29,784 nt of DNA. Source: a virus. The notes beneath the pieces were generated by a model. That model was not told where the DNA came from and did not search any database. It saw nothing but the letters and a program-made list of their open reading frames with translations. Positions 1 to 7,773 of the stretch are shown piece after piece. The translations under genes were made by a program, and so were the position numbers. The DNA is taken from the IMG/VR virus record IMGVR_UViG_3300006790_000078, positions 1 to 29,784 of that record. One strand, 5' to 3'. How positions within the stretch are numbered: position 1 is the first letter of the stretch; each line of letters opens with the position of its first letter.

Positions 1-13
1 TTGGGTATGTATT

Positions 14-34
14 CACGACAGTGCCAGTGTCGTG
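14..34. repeat. Perfect 7-bp inverted repeat upstream of the RNA polymerase start
   Basis: The arms CACGACA (14-20) and TGTCGTG (28-34) are exact reverse complements separated by a 7-nt spacer. In RNA this would be a stem-loop just before, or at, the RNA polymerase start. It could be a protein-binding palindrome, an mRNA 5' structure or a processing site. There is no U-run after it, so it does not look like an intrinsic terminator. The sequence further upstream is not in the window. The repeat is seen directly; its role is unknown. Confidence 0.45.
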
Positions 35-46
35 CCAGAAACAACG

Positions 47-2458
47 ATGAAACAGGAGGACTTAAACCGTGAAATGGTGACGGGCGGTATTGCTCGCTAC
101 CGTGGTAAGAACCAGTCAGCACAGGAGCGTGGCAAGGAGACGGACGCTGCCTACGGACAACGGTTAATGAGGGCCACCCTTCCTGATCTGTACAACGAAG
201 TACGCAAGACCTTCACCTATCATAAGAAGAACAACCAGAGTGTACCTAAGTGGTTGCCGTTGATCTGGGACATACCACCTAAGACTGTCTCCTTCCTTGC
301 ACTCAAGGTTGTGTTGGACAGCATCAGCCACCAGCAGACCATCGTTAAAAGCAGCATTGCTATCGGGTCAGCGTTGGAAGACGAAGCTCGGTACAACTGG
401 CTCAAGGTAAACCACCCTGACATATTTAAGTATGCTGCCAAGGACGTAGAGAAAGCCAAGAAGCGTAGCTACAACAGGATACGTAATGCTTTCCTTCGCC
501 ATGAAGTGGGTGAGGCTAAGAAGGGAAACATTGAGAAGTTTCAGACGTGGGGCAAACGTCAGAAGATTCTTATTGGTACGTGGTTGTTGGAAACAATCCG
601 CAAAGCCACACACTTTATTCAGTTCACCATCATTCAACAGACAGGCAAGACGGTCCGTTATGTGTCGGCTACCGATGAACTGTTTGAATGGATACGTGCA
701 TTTAACGAAGACCGTGAAGCACTCACTCCTTTGTGGTTGCCGATGGTGGATAAACCCAGACCGTGGACCAGCCTCTGGCAAGGTGGCTATCCCGATGACC
801 ATGACATACCAGCACTAACATTTATTAAGTCCTACGACATGGACTATCTCAGGTCCGTCGATTGGGACAGCATGTCTACCGTCACCAATGCGGTGAACCA
901 CCTGCAAGAAACACCGTGGACAGTGAACGACAAGGTTCTGAAGGTCATGCGGTGGGCATGGGACAACGACAAAGTCATTGGTGACATGCCAAAGCGTACC
1001 GACTACGAAGCACCACCTTGGCCAGGTGAAGCTGCTGAGAAGGACGAAGAGATTAAACGTGAATGGTCACGCAAGGTCGGCAAACTTTATAACTTAAACC
1101 TTTCACTCCGTAGCCAACGTCTTCAGACAATTAAAACAATACATCTAGCTGAGAAGTATGTTGGCACGGAGTTTTATTTTCCTTATCAGGTGGACTTTAG
1201 GGGGAGAGTCTATCCTGTACCGTACTATCTGTCTCCACAGGGTACGGACCTAGCAAAGTCCCTGTTGTTGTTTTCTGAGAGTGAAACAATATGGGACTTT
1301 AAGCGTGACGCGAAGTGGTTGGCAATACATGGGGCTAACTGCTTCGGCAAAGACAAACTCTCACTCGACGAACGTGTCAAATGGGTTACTGACAAACGGA
1401 ACGACATACACGCTGTCTGTTGCGACCCTCAGGATAACGACTGGTGGCAAGCAGCCGACAAGCCGTGGCAGTTCCTAGCGTTTTGTTTCGAGTGGGGGGA
1501 TATGATGGCAGCGGGTGGTGTTGGTTTTAAGACTCGTCTCCCTTGCGCTATGGATGCGTCGAACAACGGCATACAGATTCTTTCCTTGTTGAGTCGGGAT
1601 GAAGTTGGCGGTGCAGCCACTAACGTGAGTCAAACCAGCATCCCCGCTGACCTGTATGAAGCGGTAGCCGAACGTGTACGCCAACGTCTCAAGGAAGACG
1701 GTAGTCCTGTTGCCCTGACGTGGTTGGACTTTGGTATTACACGTAAGACATGCAAGCGTCCCGTCATGGTCAAGCCCTATGGGGGTACACCTTTTAGTTG
1801 TCGTGCTTATGTGGACGAATGGTTCCACGAACAGATCGTTAAGCACGAACGCATTGATCCGTTCAAGAGTGAGCAGTGGGTAGCCACACAGTTCCTGTCT
1901 TCTGTTGTGTGGAAGGCAATGAACGAGGTGCTGGGTAAACCAGCTGAGGTGATGAAGTGGTTGCAAGCGTGTGCCAAGCTCAACGCCAACATCGACCAAC
2001 CCATGATGTGGACAACACCATCAGGCTTTCCCGTCAGGCAGCGTTACATCTCATACAAGAAGAAGAAGGTCGAAACACTACTGGGCGAGAAGATCAGCTA
2101 CGTCGATTTTAACGAAGACACAGACGACATAGACAGACGACGACAGTCCAACGGTGTTAGTCCTAACTTCGTTCACAGTCTCGACGCTGCTGCTGTCCAC
2201 CACACGGTCAACACCTGCATCGACCAAAAGCTTCTATCGCTGGCTATGGTCCACGACAGCTACGCAACACAGTCACCCAATTGTGACCAGTTGGCGGGGA
2301 TACTACGCCACAGCTACGCCAACATCTTTTCTGAAGACCTACTTACGAAGTTTCGTGAGTCGGTCGATAAAACCGAACAGAGGAACGTTCCTGCGCTTCC
2401 AGCCTTCGGGTCACTCGACCCAATGGAGGTGTTAGCCAGTGAATACTTCTTCGCATAA
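47..2458 (+). CDS. T7-like single-subunit DNA-directed RNA polymerase
   Basis: This is the phage transcriptase that recognises phage promoters and drives the middle and late genes. The protein aligns by eye along T7 gp1. The palm aspartate is in CAMDASNNGIQ (D503 from the ATG at 47), the O-helix motif KRPVMVKPYGG supplies K570 and Y578 (equivalents of T7 K631 and Y639), and the second metal-binding aspartate is in MVHDSY (D737, T7 D812). It ends in EYFFA, like T7's DFAFA. At about 803 residues it is shorter than T7 gp1 (883), mainly at the N terminus, where KQEDLNREMVTGGIARYR already matches the region about 40 residues into T7 gp1. The start is uncertain. The frame is open to the window edge, with a GTG at 32, ATG at 47 and ATG at 74. 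The strongest ribosome-binding sequence, AGGAGGA (54-60), precedes only the ATG at 74, at a long spacing. Function is certain; the 5' end is not. Confidence 0.96.
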   Translation: MKQEDLNREMVTGGIARYRGKNQSAQERGKETDAAYGQRLMRATLPDLYNEVRKTFTYHKKNNQSVPKWLPLIWDIPPKTVSFLALKVVLDSISHQQTIVKSSIAIGSALEDEARYNWLKVNHPDIFKYAAKDVEKAKKRSYNRIRNAFLRHEVGEAKKGNIEKFQTWGKRQKILIGTWLLETIRKATHFIQFTIIQQTGKTVRYVSATDELFEWIRAFNEDREALTPLWLPMVDKPRPWTSLWQGGYPDDHDIPALTFIKSYDMDYLRSVDWDSMSTVTNAVNHLQETPWTVNDKVLKVMRWAWDNDKVIGDMPKRTDYEAPPWPGEAAEKDEEIKREWSRKVGKLYNLNLSLRSQRLQTIKTIHLAEKYVGTEFYFPYQVDFRGRVYPVPYYLSPQGTDLAKSLLLFSESETIWDFKRDAKWLAIHGANCFGKDKLSLDERVKWVTDKRNDIHAVCCDPQDNDWWQAADKPWQFLAFCFEWGDMMAAGGVGFKTRLPCAMDASNNGIQILSLLSRDEVGGAATNVSQTSIPADLYEAVAERVRQRLKEDGSPVALTWLDFGITRKTCKRPVMVKPYGGTPFSCRAYVDEWFHEQIVKHERIDPFKSEQWVATQFLSSVVWKAMNEVLGKPAEVMKWLQACAKLNANIDQPMMWTTPSGFPVRQRYISYKKKKVETLLGEKISYVDFNEDTDDIDRRRQSNGVSPNFVHSLDAAAVHHTVNTCIDQKLLSLAMVHDSYATQSPNCDQLAGILRHSYANIFSEDLLTKFRESVDKTEQRNVPALPAFGSLDPMEVLASEYFFA

Positions 2459-2491
2459 CACCGCATAATAACAACAAGGAGAACATCCGAT

Positions 2492-3115
2492 ATGGCAAAG
2501 AACCTAACAACACCTGTGGGAACAGCACAGTACCCACGTCTCAACACACCCGACACTACCTTCAACGAGAACGGTGAGTACCGTTGCAACCTGATTGTGT
2601 CAGAGAAGGACGCACTAGCGTTCAAGAAACAACTACAACCCTTGTACGACGAAGCATACCAAAAGGAATGCGTCATCAAGGGTAAGAACGACCTGAAGAA
2701 AGCCGACGCTTTCCCTGTCATGCAAAAAGACGGTGAGTGGATCATCAAGGCCAAGCAAAAAGCCAAGGTCGTTACCCGTGACGGCAAACCCATTGAGCTG
2801 AATGTTGGTCTGTTTGACAGCCAAGGTAAACCACACCCAGCCGACGAGATTATCGGTGGTGGTAGCAAGCTGAAGCTGGCAGTCCGTCCGCACTTCTGGT
2901 TCGTCCAAGCAGTCGGTGGATTTGGTGTGACGTTACAACTCGTCGCTGCTCAGATCATCGAACTGAACGAGTACCAACAAGGTGAATCATCCGCTCAGTC
3001 GTTTGGCTTTACTGCTGTTGAAGGTGGGTACGTCCACGGTGGCGAGACATTTGAAGAAAGTCTGAATGAAAAGAGCGAAGCGGAAGAAGATAAACTCCTC
3101 GAAGCGAACTTCTAA
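2492..3115 (+). CDS. Single-stranded DNA-binding protein, T7 gp2.5-like
   Basis: This protein coats ssDNA during replication and recombination and, in T7, contacts polymerase and helicase through its C-terminal tail. The 207-residue protein starts MAKNLTTPVGTA, as T7 gp2.5 starts MAKKIFTSALGTA. It shares the core IIGGGSKLKL and the beta-strand pattern of the OB fold (VTLQLVAAQIIEL). The C terminus is acidic (EKSEAEEDKLLEANF) and ends in phenylalanine, the hallmark needed in T7 for protein contacts. It is slightly shorter than T7 gp2.5 (232). The ribosome-binding site AAGGAG lies a few bases before the ATG. The gene directly follows RNA polymerase, with none of T7's genes between 1 and 2.5. 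Its 3' end overlaps the endonuclease I gene by 50 nt, so the DNA for its acidic tail is read in two frames. Confidence 0.93.
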   Translation: MAKNLTTPVGTAQYPRLNTPDTTFNENGEYRCNLIVSEKDALAFKKQLQPLYDEAYQKECVIKGKNDLKKADAFPVMQKDGEWIIKAKQKAKVVTRDGKPIELNVGLFDSQGKPHPADEIIGGGSKLKLAVRPHFWFVQAVGGFGVTLQLVAAQIIELNEYQQGESSAQSFGFTAVEGGYVHGGETFEESLNEKSEAEEDKLLEANF

Positions 3116-3518
3116 ACGCACAGGTAAATATCGTAGTGGTTTCGAGGCGAAGGTAGCAGGGCAGTTGGAAGACTTAAACTGTGCCTTCGCCTACGAAACA
3201 CTGCGTATCGAATACCAGAAGATCGCCACTTATAACCCCGACTTTATCCTACCTAATGGAGTTGTCGTCGAAGCAAAAGGAGTTTGGACCACTGAAGACC
3301 GCGCTAAACATGTTGCTGTGCGGCTTAGTCATCCTGATTTGGATGTGCGTCTGTGCTTTCAAAACCCTTTTCTCAAAATCCGAAAGGGAAGCAAGACGAC
3401 GTATGCCGCTTGGTGCGACAAGAAGGGGATCAGATGGTGTGACAAGGTAATACCTAAATCATGGCTTTCACACAAACCCACCAACCCTGCTCCACTTGTG
3501 GGAGTAGTGACGCTCTAA
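3066..3518 (+). CDS. Endonuclease I (Holliday-junction resolvase), T7 gp3-like
   Basis: This is a junction-resolving nuclease that cuts branched DNA and helps break down host DNA. The five catalytic positions of T7 endonuclease I can be placed: E27 (in YRSGFE), E44 (FAYE), D59 (NPDFILPNG), E69 and K71 (VVEAKG), corresponding to T7 E20, E35, D55, E65 and K67. Later blocks RAKHVAVRLSHPDLDVRLCF and DKVIPKSWL also match. Length 150 versus 149 in T7. The only ATG before the conserved region is at 3066, inside the ssDNA-binding gene. It gives a 22-residue N terminus before YRSG, very rich in lysine and arginine (T7 has 16 residues there). The 3' end overlaps primase-helicase by 58 nt. Family assignment is firm; the start is probable because no better start codon exists. 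Confidence 0.92.
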   Translation: MKRAKRKKINSSKRTSKRTGKYRSGFEAKVAGQLEDLNCAFAYETLRIEYQKIATYNPDFILPNGVVVEAKGVWTTEDRAKHVAVRLSHPDLDVRLCFQNPFLKIRKGSKTTYAAWCDKKGIRWCDKVIPKSWLSHKPTNPAPLVGVVTL

Positions 3519-5062
3519 GCGTTAACGACGACGGAAGCACATACTGCTTCGCCTGTACGTCTTTCAAACAAGGAACAAAAACAAGGACAACAAGGACAAC
3601 GGTGACGGATAACAATTTCATACAGGGTGGGCAGTACAATGCCATTGCCCGCAGGCACTTGTCGTTGGAGACATGTCGAAAGTGGGGCTACCAGATAGCC
3701 ACAGTCGATGGTCAGAACGTACAAGTTGCTAACTATAGAAGCAGAGACGGTCAGCTTGTTGGGCAGAAGATTAGGTATGCCGACAAGTCATTCAAGGTAC
3801 GAGGTGAACTACTAGGGCTGTACGGTCAGCACCTTTGGAAGGACGGTGGACCAAGGGTCATCGTTACCGAAGGTGAGATAGATGCACTGTCTGTTAGTCA
3901 AGCGTGGGGTAACAAGTGGGCAGTCGTCAGCATACCGCATGGTGCTGGGTCAGCTAAGAAGCATGTGGCACAGGCGTTGGATTGGTTGGAACGGTTCGAC
4001 AGTGTCATCTTCATGTTCGACATGGACGACGCTGGTAGAAAGGGAGCAGCCGACTGCGCCCAACTCATAACACCTGGCAAAGCTAAGATTGCAGAGCTGC
4101 CTCTTAAAGACCCAAACGATCTGTTGGTTGAAGGACGTTCAGCCGACATTGTGCAAGCCACATTTAACGCAAGGGAGTACCGACCTGACGGGATAGTTGG
4201 ACGGGAAGAACTGTGGAATGTACTGAGTGAAGAGACACACACCAGCAGTGTGCCGTATCCCTACACAGCACTGAACGGAATGACCCACGGACTAAGGTTG
4301 GGTGAACTGGTCACGGTCTGTGCAGGGTCAGGTATAGGCAAGTCGTTGTTCTGTCGGGAGATAGCCTACCACCTACTCATGCAGGGTGAGACGGTTGGCT
4401 ACATTGCGTTGGAAGAAAGCGTAAGGCGAACAGCGTTAGGCATTCTTGGGCTGCATATGGGCAAACCACTGCATCTTGAAAGCAAGCTGGACCTTGACGA
4501 GTTGGCTGAACCGTTTGGGCAAACAATCGGCAACGGTAACTTCTTTACCTACGACCATTGGGGAAGCTGCGACAGCGACAACCTACTGAGTAAGGTCCGT
4601 TACCTGTGCAAAGGTATGGGGTGTAGTTGGATATTTTTGGATCATCTATCAATCGTCGTGTCAGGGTTTGCAGGGGACGACGAACGCAGACTGATCGACA
4701 ACACAATGACCAAGCTGCGTTCACTCGTTGAGCAAACAGGGTGTGGCATGGTCGTCGTCTCTCATCTTAAACGACCTGCGGGGGTGGGTCATGAGGAAGG
4801 AGCGACGACCAGCCTAGCCCACCTACGAGGCAGCGCAGCCATAGCCCAACTATCGGACATAGTGGTGGGCATGGAACGCAATCAACAAGCAGAACAGTCA
4901 GCTAACCAAACACGCATACGTGTGTTGAAGAACCGTTTCACAGGAGAGACGGGGCTGGCTGGTGAACTTTACTACGACAACGACACAGGAAGATTAAATG
5001 AAACGGATACTACTGCTCTTAAATCTGGCACTGACATTACCGTCGATAACGCTCCGTTCTAG
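3461..5062 (+). CDS. Primase-helicase, T7 gp4-like
   Basis: This is the bifunctional replication-fork protein: it makes RNA primers and unwinds DNA as a hexamer. Domains run in order. A zinc-binding domain has C10, C13, C29 and C32, with the same spacing as T7 C17/C20/C36/C39. The TOPRIM primase has VTEGEID (E137, D141) and FDMDDAG (D187, D189). The RecA-like helicase has the Walker A motif GSGIGKS (K294) and the Walker B-like segment WIFLDHLSIVVSG, followed by RNQQ and the arginine region RFTGETGLAG. The last residue is phenylalanine in DNAPF, as in T7 gp4, where the acidic aromatic tail binds DNA polymerase. Length 533 versus 566. The first 58 nt overlap endonuclease I and the last 65 overlap the lysozyme gene. 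A possible internal start is annotated separately. Confidence 0.96.
   Translation: MAFTQTHQPCSTCGSSDALSVNDDGSTYCFACTSFKQGTKTRTTRTTVTDNNFIQGGQYNAIARRHLSLETCRKWGYQIATVDGQNVQVANYRSRDGQLVGQKIRYADKSFKVRGELLGLYGQHLWKDGGPRVIVTEGEIDALSVSQAWGNKWAVVSIPHGAGSAKKHVAQALDWLERFDSVIFMFDMDDAGRKGAADCAQLITPGKAKIAELPLKDPNDLLVEGRSADIVQATFNAREYRPDGIVGREELWNVLSEETHTSSVPYPYTALNGMTHGLRLGELVTVCAGSGIGKSLFCREIAYHLLMQGETVGYIALEESVRRTALGILGLHMGKPLHLESKLDLDELAEPFGQTIGNGNFFTYDHWGSCDSDNLLSKVRYLCKGMGCSWIFLDHLSIVVSGFAGDDERRLIDNTMTKLRSLVEQTGCGMVVVSHLKRPAGVGHEEGATTSLAHLRGSAAIAQLSDIVVGMERNQQAEQSANQTRIRVLKNRFTGETGLAGELYYDNDTGRLNETDTTALKSGTDITVDNAPF
3592..3604 (+). promoter_or_regulatory. Candidate internal ribosome-binding site and GTG start in primase-helicase
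   Basis: AAGGA (3592-3596) is followed after 5 nt by an in-frame GTG (3602-3604, residue 48). The GTG lies after the last zinc-binding cysteine (C32) and before the conserved primase core that begins near Y59. T7 makes a short gp4 (4B, helicase without the zinc domain) from an internal start at residue 64, in the same linker. The geometry here would allow the same. There is no ATG nearby, so a short form would need this GTG. The motif is seen; use of the start is inferred. Confidence 0.35.
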
Positions 5063-5402
5063 CGGTGATAAACGCACGGACCTGTTCAGGGCCATACGTG
5101 AGGTGGAAAGCAACGGCAATATGTGGGCAGTCGGTGACGACGGTATGTCCATTGGTCCTTACCAGATCAGTTATGACTACTGGGTGGACGCATGTAAACA
5201 AGACCCGTGGTTAAAACGTGGGTCATGGTTGCACTGCATCTTTAGGCCGTATGCCGAACGAACAATGGCTGCCTACTGGAAACTATACGGACCAGCCGTA
5301 CCTAGCTACGAGCAACTGGCACGTATCCATAACGGAGGACCACTAGGGTACAAAAAACCACAAACCAAAGCGTACTGGAGGAGAGTGCAAGGACGGCTAT
5401 GA
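4998..5402 (+). CDS. i-type (destabilase-like) lysozyme with N-terminal export signal; probable endolysin
   Basis: Probably cleaves host peptidoglycan. Residues 1-22 form a signal-like stretch: K2 R3, then a hydrophobic run LLLLNLALTLPSITL. The rest resembles invertebrate-type lysozymes (destabilase family). EVESN (E37) corresponds to the family's catalytic glutamate in MES. GDDGMSIGPYQISYDYWVDA (D47/D48) matches the family segment with the second acidic residue followed by GxFQIxxxYWIDxG. ARIHNGGP (108-115) and AYWRRVQ (125-131) match the family blocks AREHNGGPxG and GYWNRLQ. Only two cysteines (C66, C80) remain, whereas animal members are disulfide-rich, as expected for a bacterial or phage form. 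AGGAAG just upstream supports this ATG. The gene overlaps primase-helicase by 65 nt and the next gene by 4 nt (ATGA). No T7 gp3.5-type amidase is seen, so this may replace it in lysis. Export by the Sec pathway (signal or signal-arrest) is inferred. Confidence 0.75.
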   Translation: MKRILLLLNLALTLPSITLRSSGDKRTDLFRAIREVESNGNMWAVGDDGMSIGPYQISYDYWVDACKQDPWLKRGSWLHCIFRPYAERTMAAYWKLYGPAVPSYEQLARIHNGGPLGYKKPQTKAYWRRVQGRL

Positions 5403-5908
5403 CTAAAGGAGCTTACGTAAAACTGAACGAAATGGAGCAGCGGTTGGTCAAGACAGTTGCTAAGGGACGACGAGACTTTAACACGTTGCGTGGTACGAAG
5501 CGTGTGAAGTACCCAGACGTTAGTGACGAGTACCTGCCTGACATTGAAGGGTTTGCTGGTGAAGTAGCCTTTTGCAAAATCTTCAACATCTTCCCTGACA
5601 TGGACATACGACCCGTCACCCACGAAACAGACGACGGTGACTGTCTGTGGAACGGTCTACGCATCGACGTGAAGACAACCCACCGACCCGAAGGCAAGCT
5701 GTTGTGTAGCAACAACAAGAAGCTTGGCATGGTTGATTACTATGCACTGATGACAGGTGTGTTTCCCATGTACTTCTACAGGGGTGTTATCTCCGCTGAA
5801 GAGATGCTGGTCAGTGAACGCATGACCACGCTTATGCCCGTACCTGCCTACGTTGCGGACCAAGAAGAACTGTATGAACTAACAAACCCACAACTAGAAA
5901 AACGATGA
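5399..5908 (+). CDS. Putative PD-(D/E)XK-fold nuclease-like protein
   Basis: This 169-residue protein matches no named T7 product. The central part has the arrangement of a restriction-endonuclease-like fold: a helix with GFAGEVAF (E55), an acidic stretch DDGDCLWNGL (D81), then a strand with RIDVKTT (D90 and K92). Together these give E...D...DxK. A later strand-rich segment, MVDYYALMTGVFPMYFYRG, fits the typical beta strand after the core. Its start overlaps the lysozyme stop (ATGA) and its stop overlaps the DNA polymerase start (ATGA), so it is translationally coupled between the two. A role in host DNA breakdown or replication-intermediate processing is inferred from fold and place. A catalytically inactive fold relative is possible. 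Confidence 0.6.
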   Translation: MTKGAYVKLNEMEQRLVKTVAKGRRDFNTLRGTKRVKYPDVSDEYLPDIEGFAGEVAFCKIFNIFPDMDIRPVTHETDDGDCLWNGLRIDVKTTHRPEGKLLCSNNKKLGMVDYYALMTGVFPMYFYRGVISAEEMLVSERMTTLMPVPAYVADQEELYELTNPQLEKR

Positions 5909-7770
5909 AAGACGTAACACTATACTTCGACATAGAGACGAACGCAGTCGAAGACTTTGCCACGCTCAAGGGTGTGGAAAAGATACACTGCATGTCGGTC
6001 TATAATCCGATCAGTCAGAAGATGACCACCTTCACCACGGACACAATCCACATGGGTTTAGCCATGCTTGGTGAGGCAAGGTACATCTGTGGTCACAACA
6101 TTATTAACTTCGACCTGCCAGTCATGAAGAAACTGTTGAACTGGCAACCCAACGGACAGGTGTTGGATACACTGGTCACCAGTAGGTGTATGCACAGCGA
6201 CATTCGTGGTGTGGACATGCAACGTGGTGACGACTTTCCCAAGGAATTGTGGGGCAGTCACAGTCTCAAAGCATGGGGCTGGCGATTAGGACTGACCAAA
6301 GGTAACTACGGTGAGCAGGAACATGCTTGGGACAGTTACAACGAAGACATGAAGGAATACTGCGAGCGTGACGTGTTGGTCACTGTAAAGCTTGCACAGT
6401 TCCTGAAGGAGGACCAACCGTCCGTCAACATGCTGACCATCGAACACAGGTTCGCTAATATAATAAGAAGGCAGGAGCTTCGTGGCTTTACGTTTGATGA
6501 AGCAGCAGCACAGGACTTGTTGCAGACTTTGACCGTTCGACGGGCTGAACTACGGGACGAACTACAGACTGTCTTTCCACCAACACACGAAGAGATGAAG
6601 ACGGCTGCTGGCTGGTCTGTTGTTGTGGACGGTGAAGAATACACAGCCAAGACCAAGGGTGGCTTAAAGGCTGTGTTGAAAGAAGCAGGTCTGCCACAGG
6701 CAAGAGCCAACGATGCTGAGAAGCAAGGCAACAAGATCAAGTCAACACCCTTCAACCCAGGAAGCAGGGAACAGATAGCAGCACGTCTTAAAGCTTTAGG
6801 GTGGGAGCCGACAGTCTTTACACCTGACGGTCGTGCCAAGATTGATGAAGGTGTACTCAAAGGTATTAACCATCCGTCAGCAGCCAAGCTGTTGGAGTAC
6901 CTGATGGTGGTGAAACGTCTGGGACAGTTAGCCGAAGGTAAGAACGGTTGGCTCAGTTGTGTACAGAACGGCCGTATACACGGTCAGGTCAACACCAACG
7001 GAGCTGTCACAGGACGTTGTACCCACAGCCTACCCAACGTAGCACAAGTGCCAGCAGTCCGTGCTGAGTACGGCAAGGAGTGTCGGGCATTGTTCACAGC
7101 AGGTGAAGGCTTTGACCTTGTTGGTGTGGACGCTAGTGGACTGGAGTTACGTTGCCTTGCTCACTACCTAGCACTGTTCGACGGTGGTGAATACGGACGC
7201 TACTTGTTGGAAGACGACATACACACGGTCAACCAAAACGCTGCTGGTCTGGAGACAAGGGACCAAGCCAAGACGTTTATCTACGCATTCCTGTACGGTG
7301 CAGGTGACGCAAAGATAGGTGACATTGTTGGTGGTACAGCCAAAGAAGGTAAGCAGCTGAAGACACGGTTCCTTGCCAAAACACCAGCACTGGCTCGCCT
7401 CAAGAAGATCGTTGAGGAACGTGTTAAAAAGTATGGCTTTCTCAAAGGCATTGACGGACGTGTACTTCCCATACGCAGCGAACACGCAGCACTAAACACA
7501 TTACTACAGTCGTGTGGTGCTGTTGCCATGAAGCAAGCGTTGGTTCGATGTGACCAAGCCCTGCGAAAATTAAGCTGGCAATACGGAAAAGATTGGGCAT
7601 GGGTAGCTAATATCCATGACGAATTTCAAGCAGAGGTTGACCCGCTCAAAGTCGATTTGTACGGACGCATTGCTGTTGAGAGCATACGTATTGCTGGGGA
7701 TGACCTGCGTTTCAACTGCCCACTGGATGGTGAGTACAAGGTGGGCAAGAACTGGGCAGACACACATTGA
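5905..7770 (+). CDS. Family A DNA polymerase with 3'-5' exonuclease, T7 gp5-like
   Basis: This is the replicative polymerase. The N-terminal proofreading exonuclease has YFDIET (D9, E11; T7 D5, E7), a second block CGHNIINFDLPV and the later YCERDVLVT. The polymerase motifs are A: GVDASGLELRCLAH (D409; T7 D475), B: RDQAKTFIYAFLYGAG (R452, K456, Y460; T7 R518, K522, Y526, with identical spacing), and C: NIHDEFQ (H571, D572, E573; T7 D654). It has 621 residues against 704 in T7. The region between the thumb helices, where T7 holds its thioredoxin-binding loop, appears somewhat shorter and has a different sequence (about residues 225-290), so dependence on host thioredoxin cannot be assumed. It starts in an ATGA overlap with the preceding gene. 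Confidence 0.97.
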   Translation: MKDVTLYFDIETNAVEDFATLKGVEKIHCMSVYNPISQKMTTFTTDTIHMGLAMLGEARYICGHNIINFDLPVMKKLLNWQPNGQVLDTLVTSRCMHSDIRGVDMQRGDDFPKELWGSHSLKAWGWRLGLTKGNYGEQEHAWDSYNEDMKEYCERDVLVTVKLAQFLKEDQPSVNMLTIEHRFANIIRRQELRGFTFDEAAAQDLLQTLTVRRAELRDELQTVFPPTHEEMKTAAGWSVVVDGEEYTAKTKGGLKAVLKEAGLPQARANDAEKQGNKIKSTPFNPGSREQIAARLKALGWEPTVFTPDGRAKIDEGVLKGINHPSAAKLLEYLMVVKRLGQLAEGKNGWLSCVQNGRIHGQVNTNGAVTGRCTHSLPNVAQVPAVRAEYGKECRALFTAGEGFDLVGVDASGLELRCLAHYLALFDGGEYGRYLLEDDIHTVNQNAAGLETRDQAKTFIYAFLYGAGDAKIGDIVGGTAKEGKQLKTRFLAKTPALARLKKIVEERVKKYGFLKGIDGRVLPIRSEHAALNTLLQSCGAVAMKQALVRCDQALRKLSWQYGKDWAWVANIHDEFQAEVDPLKVDLYGRIAVESIRIAGDDLRFNCPLDGEYKVGKNWADTH

Positions 7771-7773
7771 CCC

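Noticed and set aside
1475-1999. 174-residue open frame on the - strand inside RNA polymerase
   Set aside because: It lies fully antisense to conserved polymerase codons, has no recognisable motif, no promoter context and no neighbours on that strand. It is a shadow of the + strand gene, as are the antisense frames at 368-802, 2314-2868, 6336-6887 and 12951-13448.
3181-3450. 89-residue + strand frame inside endonuclease I
   Set aside because: It is an alternate frame of a gene whose catalytic residues are all identifiable in the other frame, and the product has no recognisable pattern.
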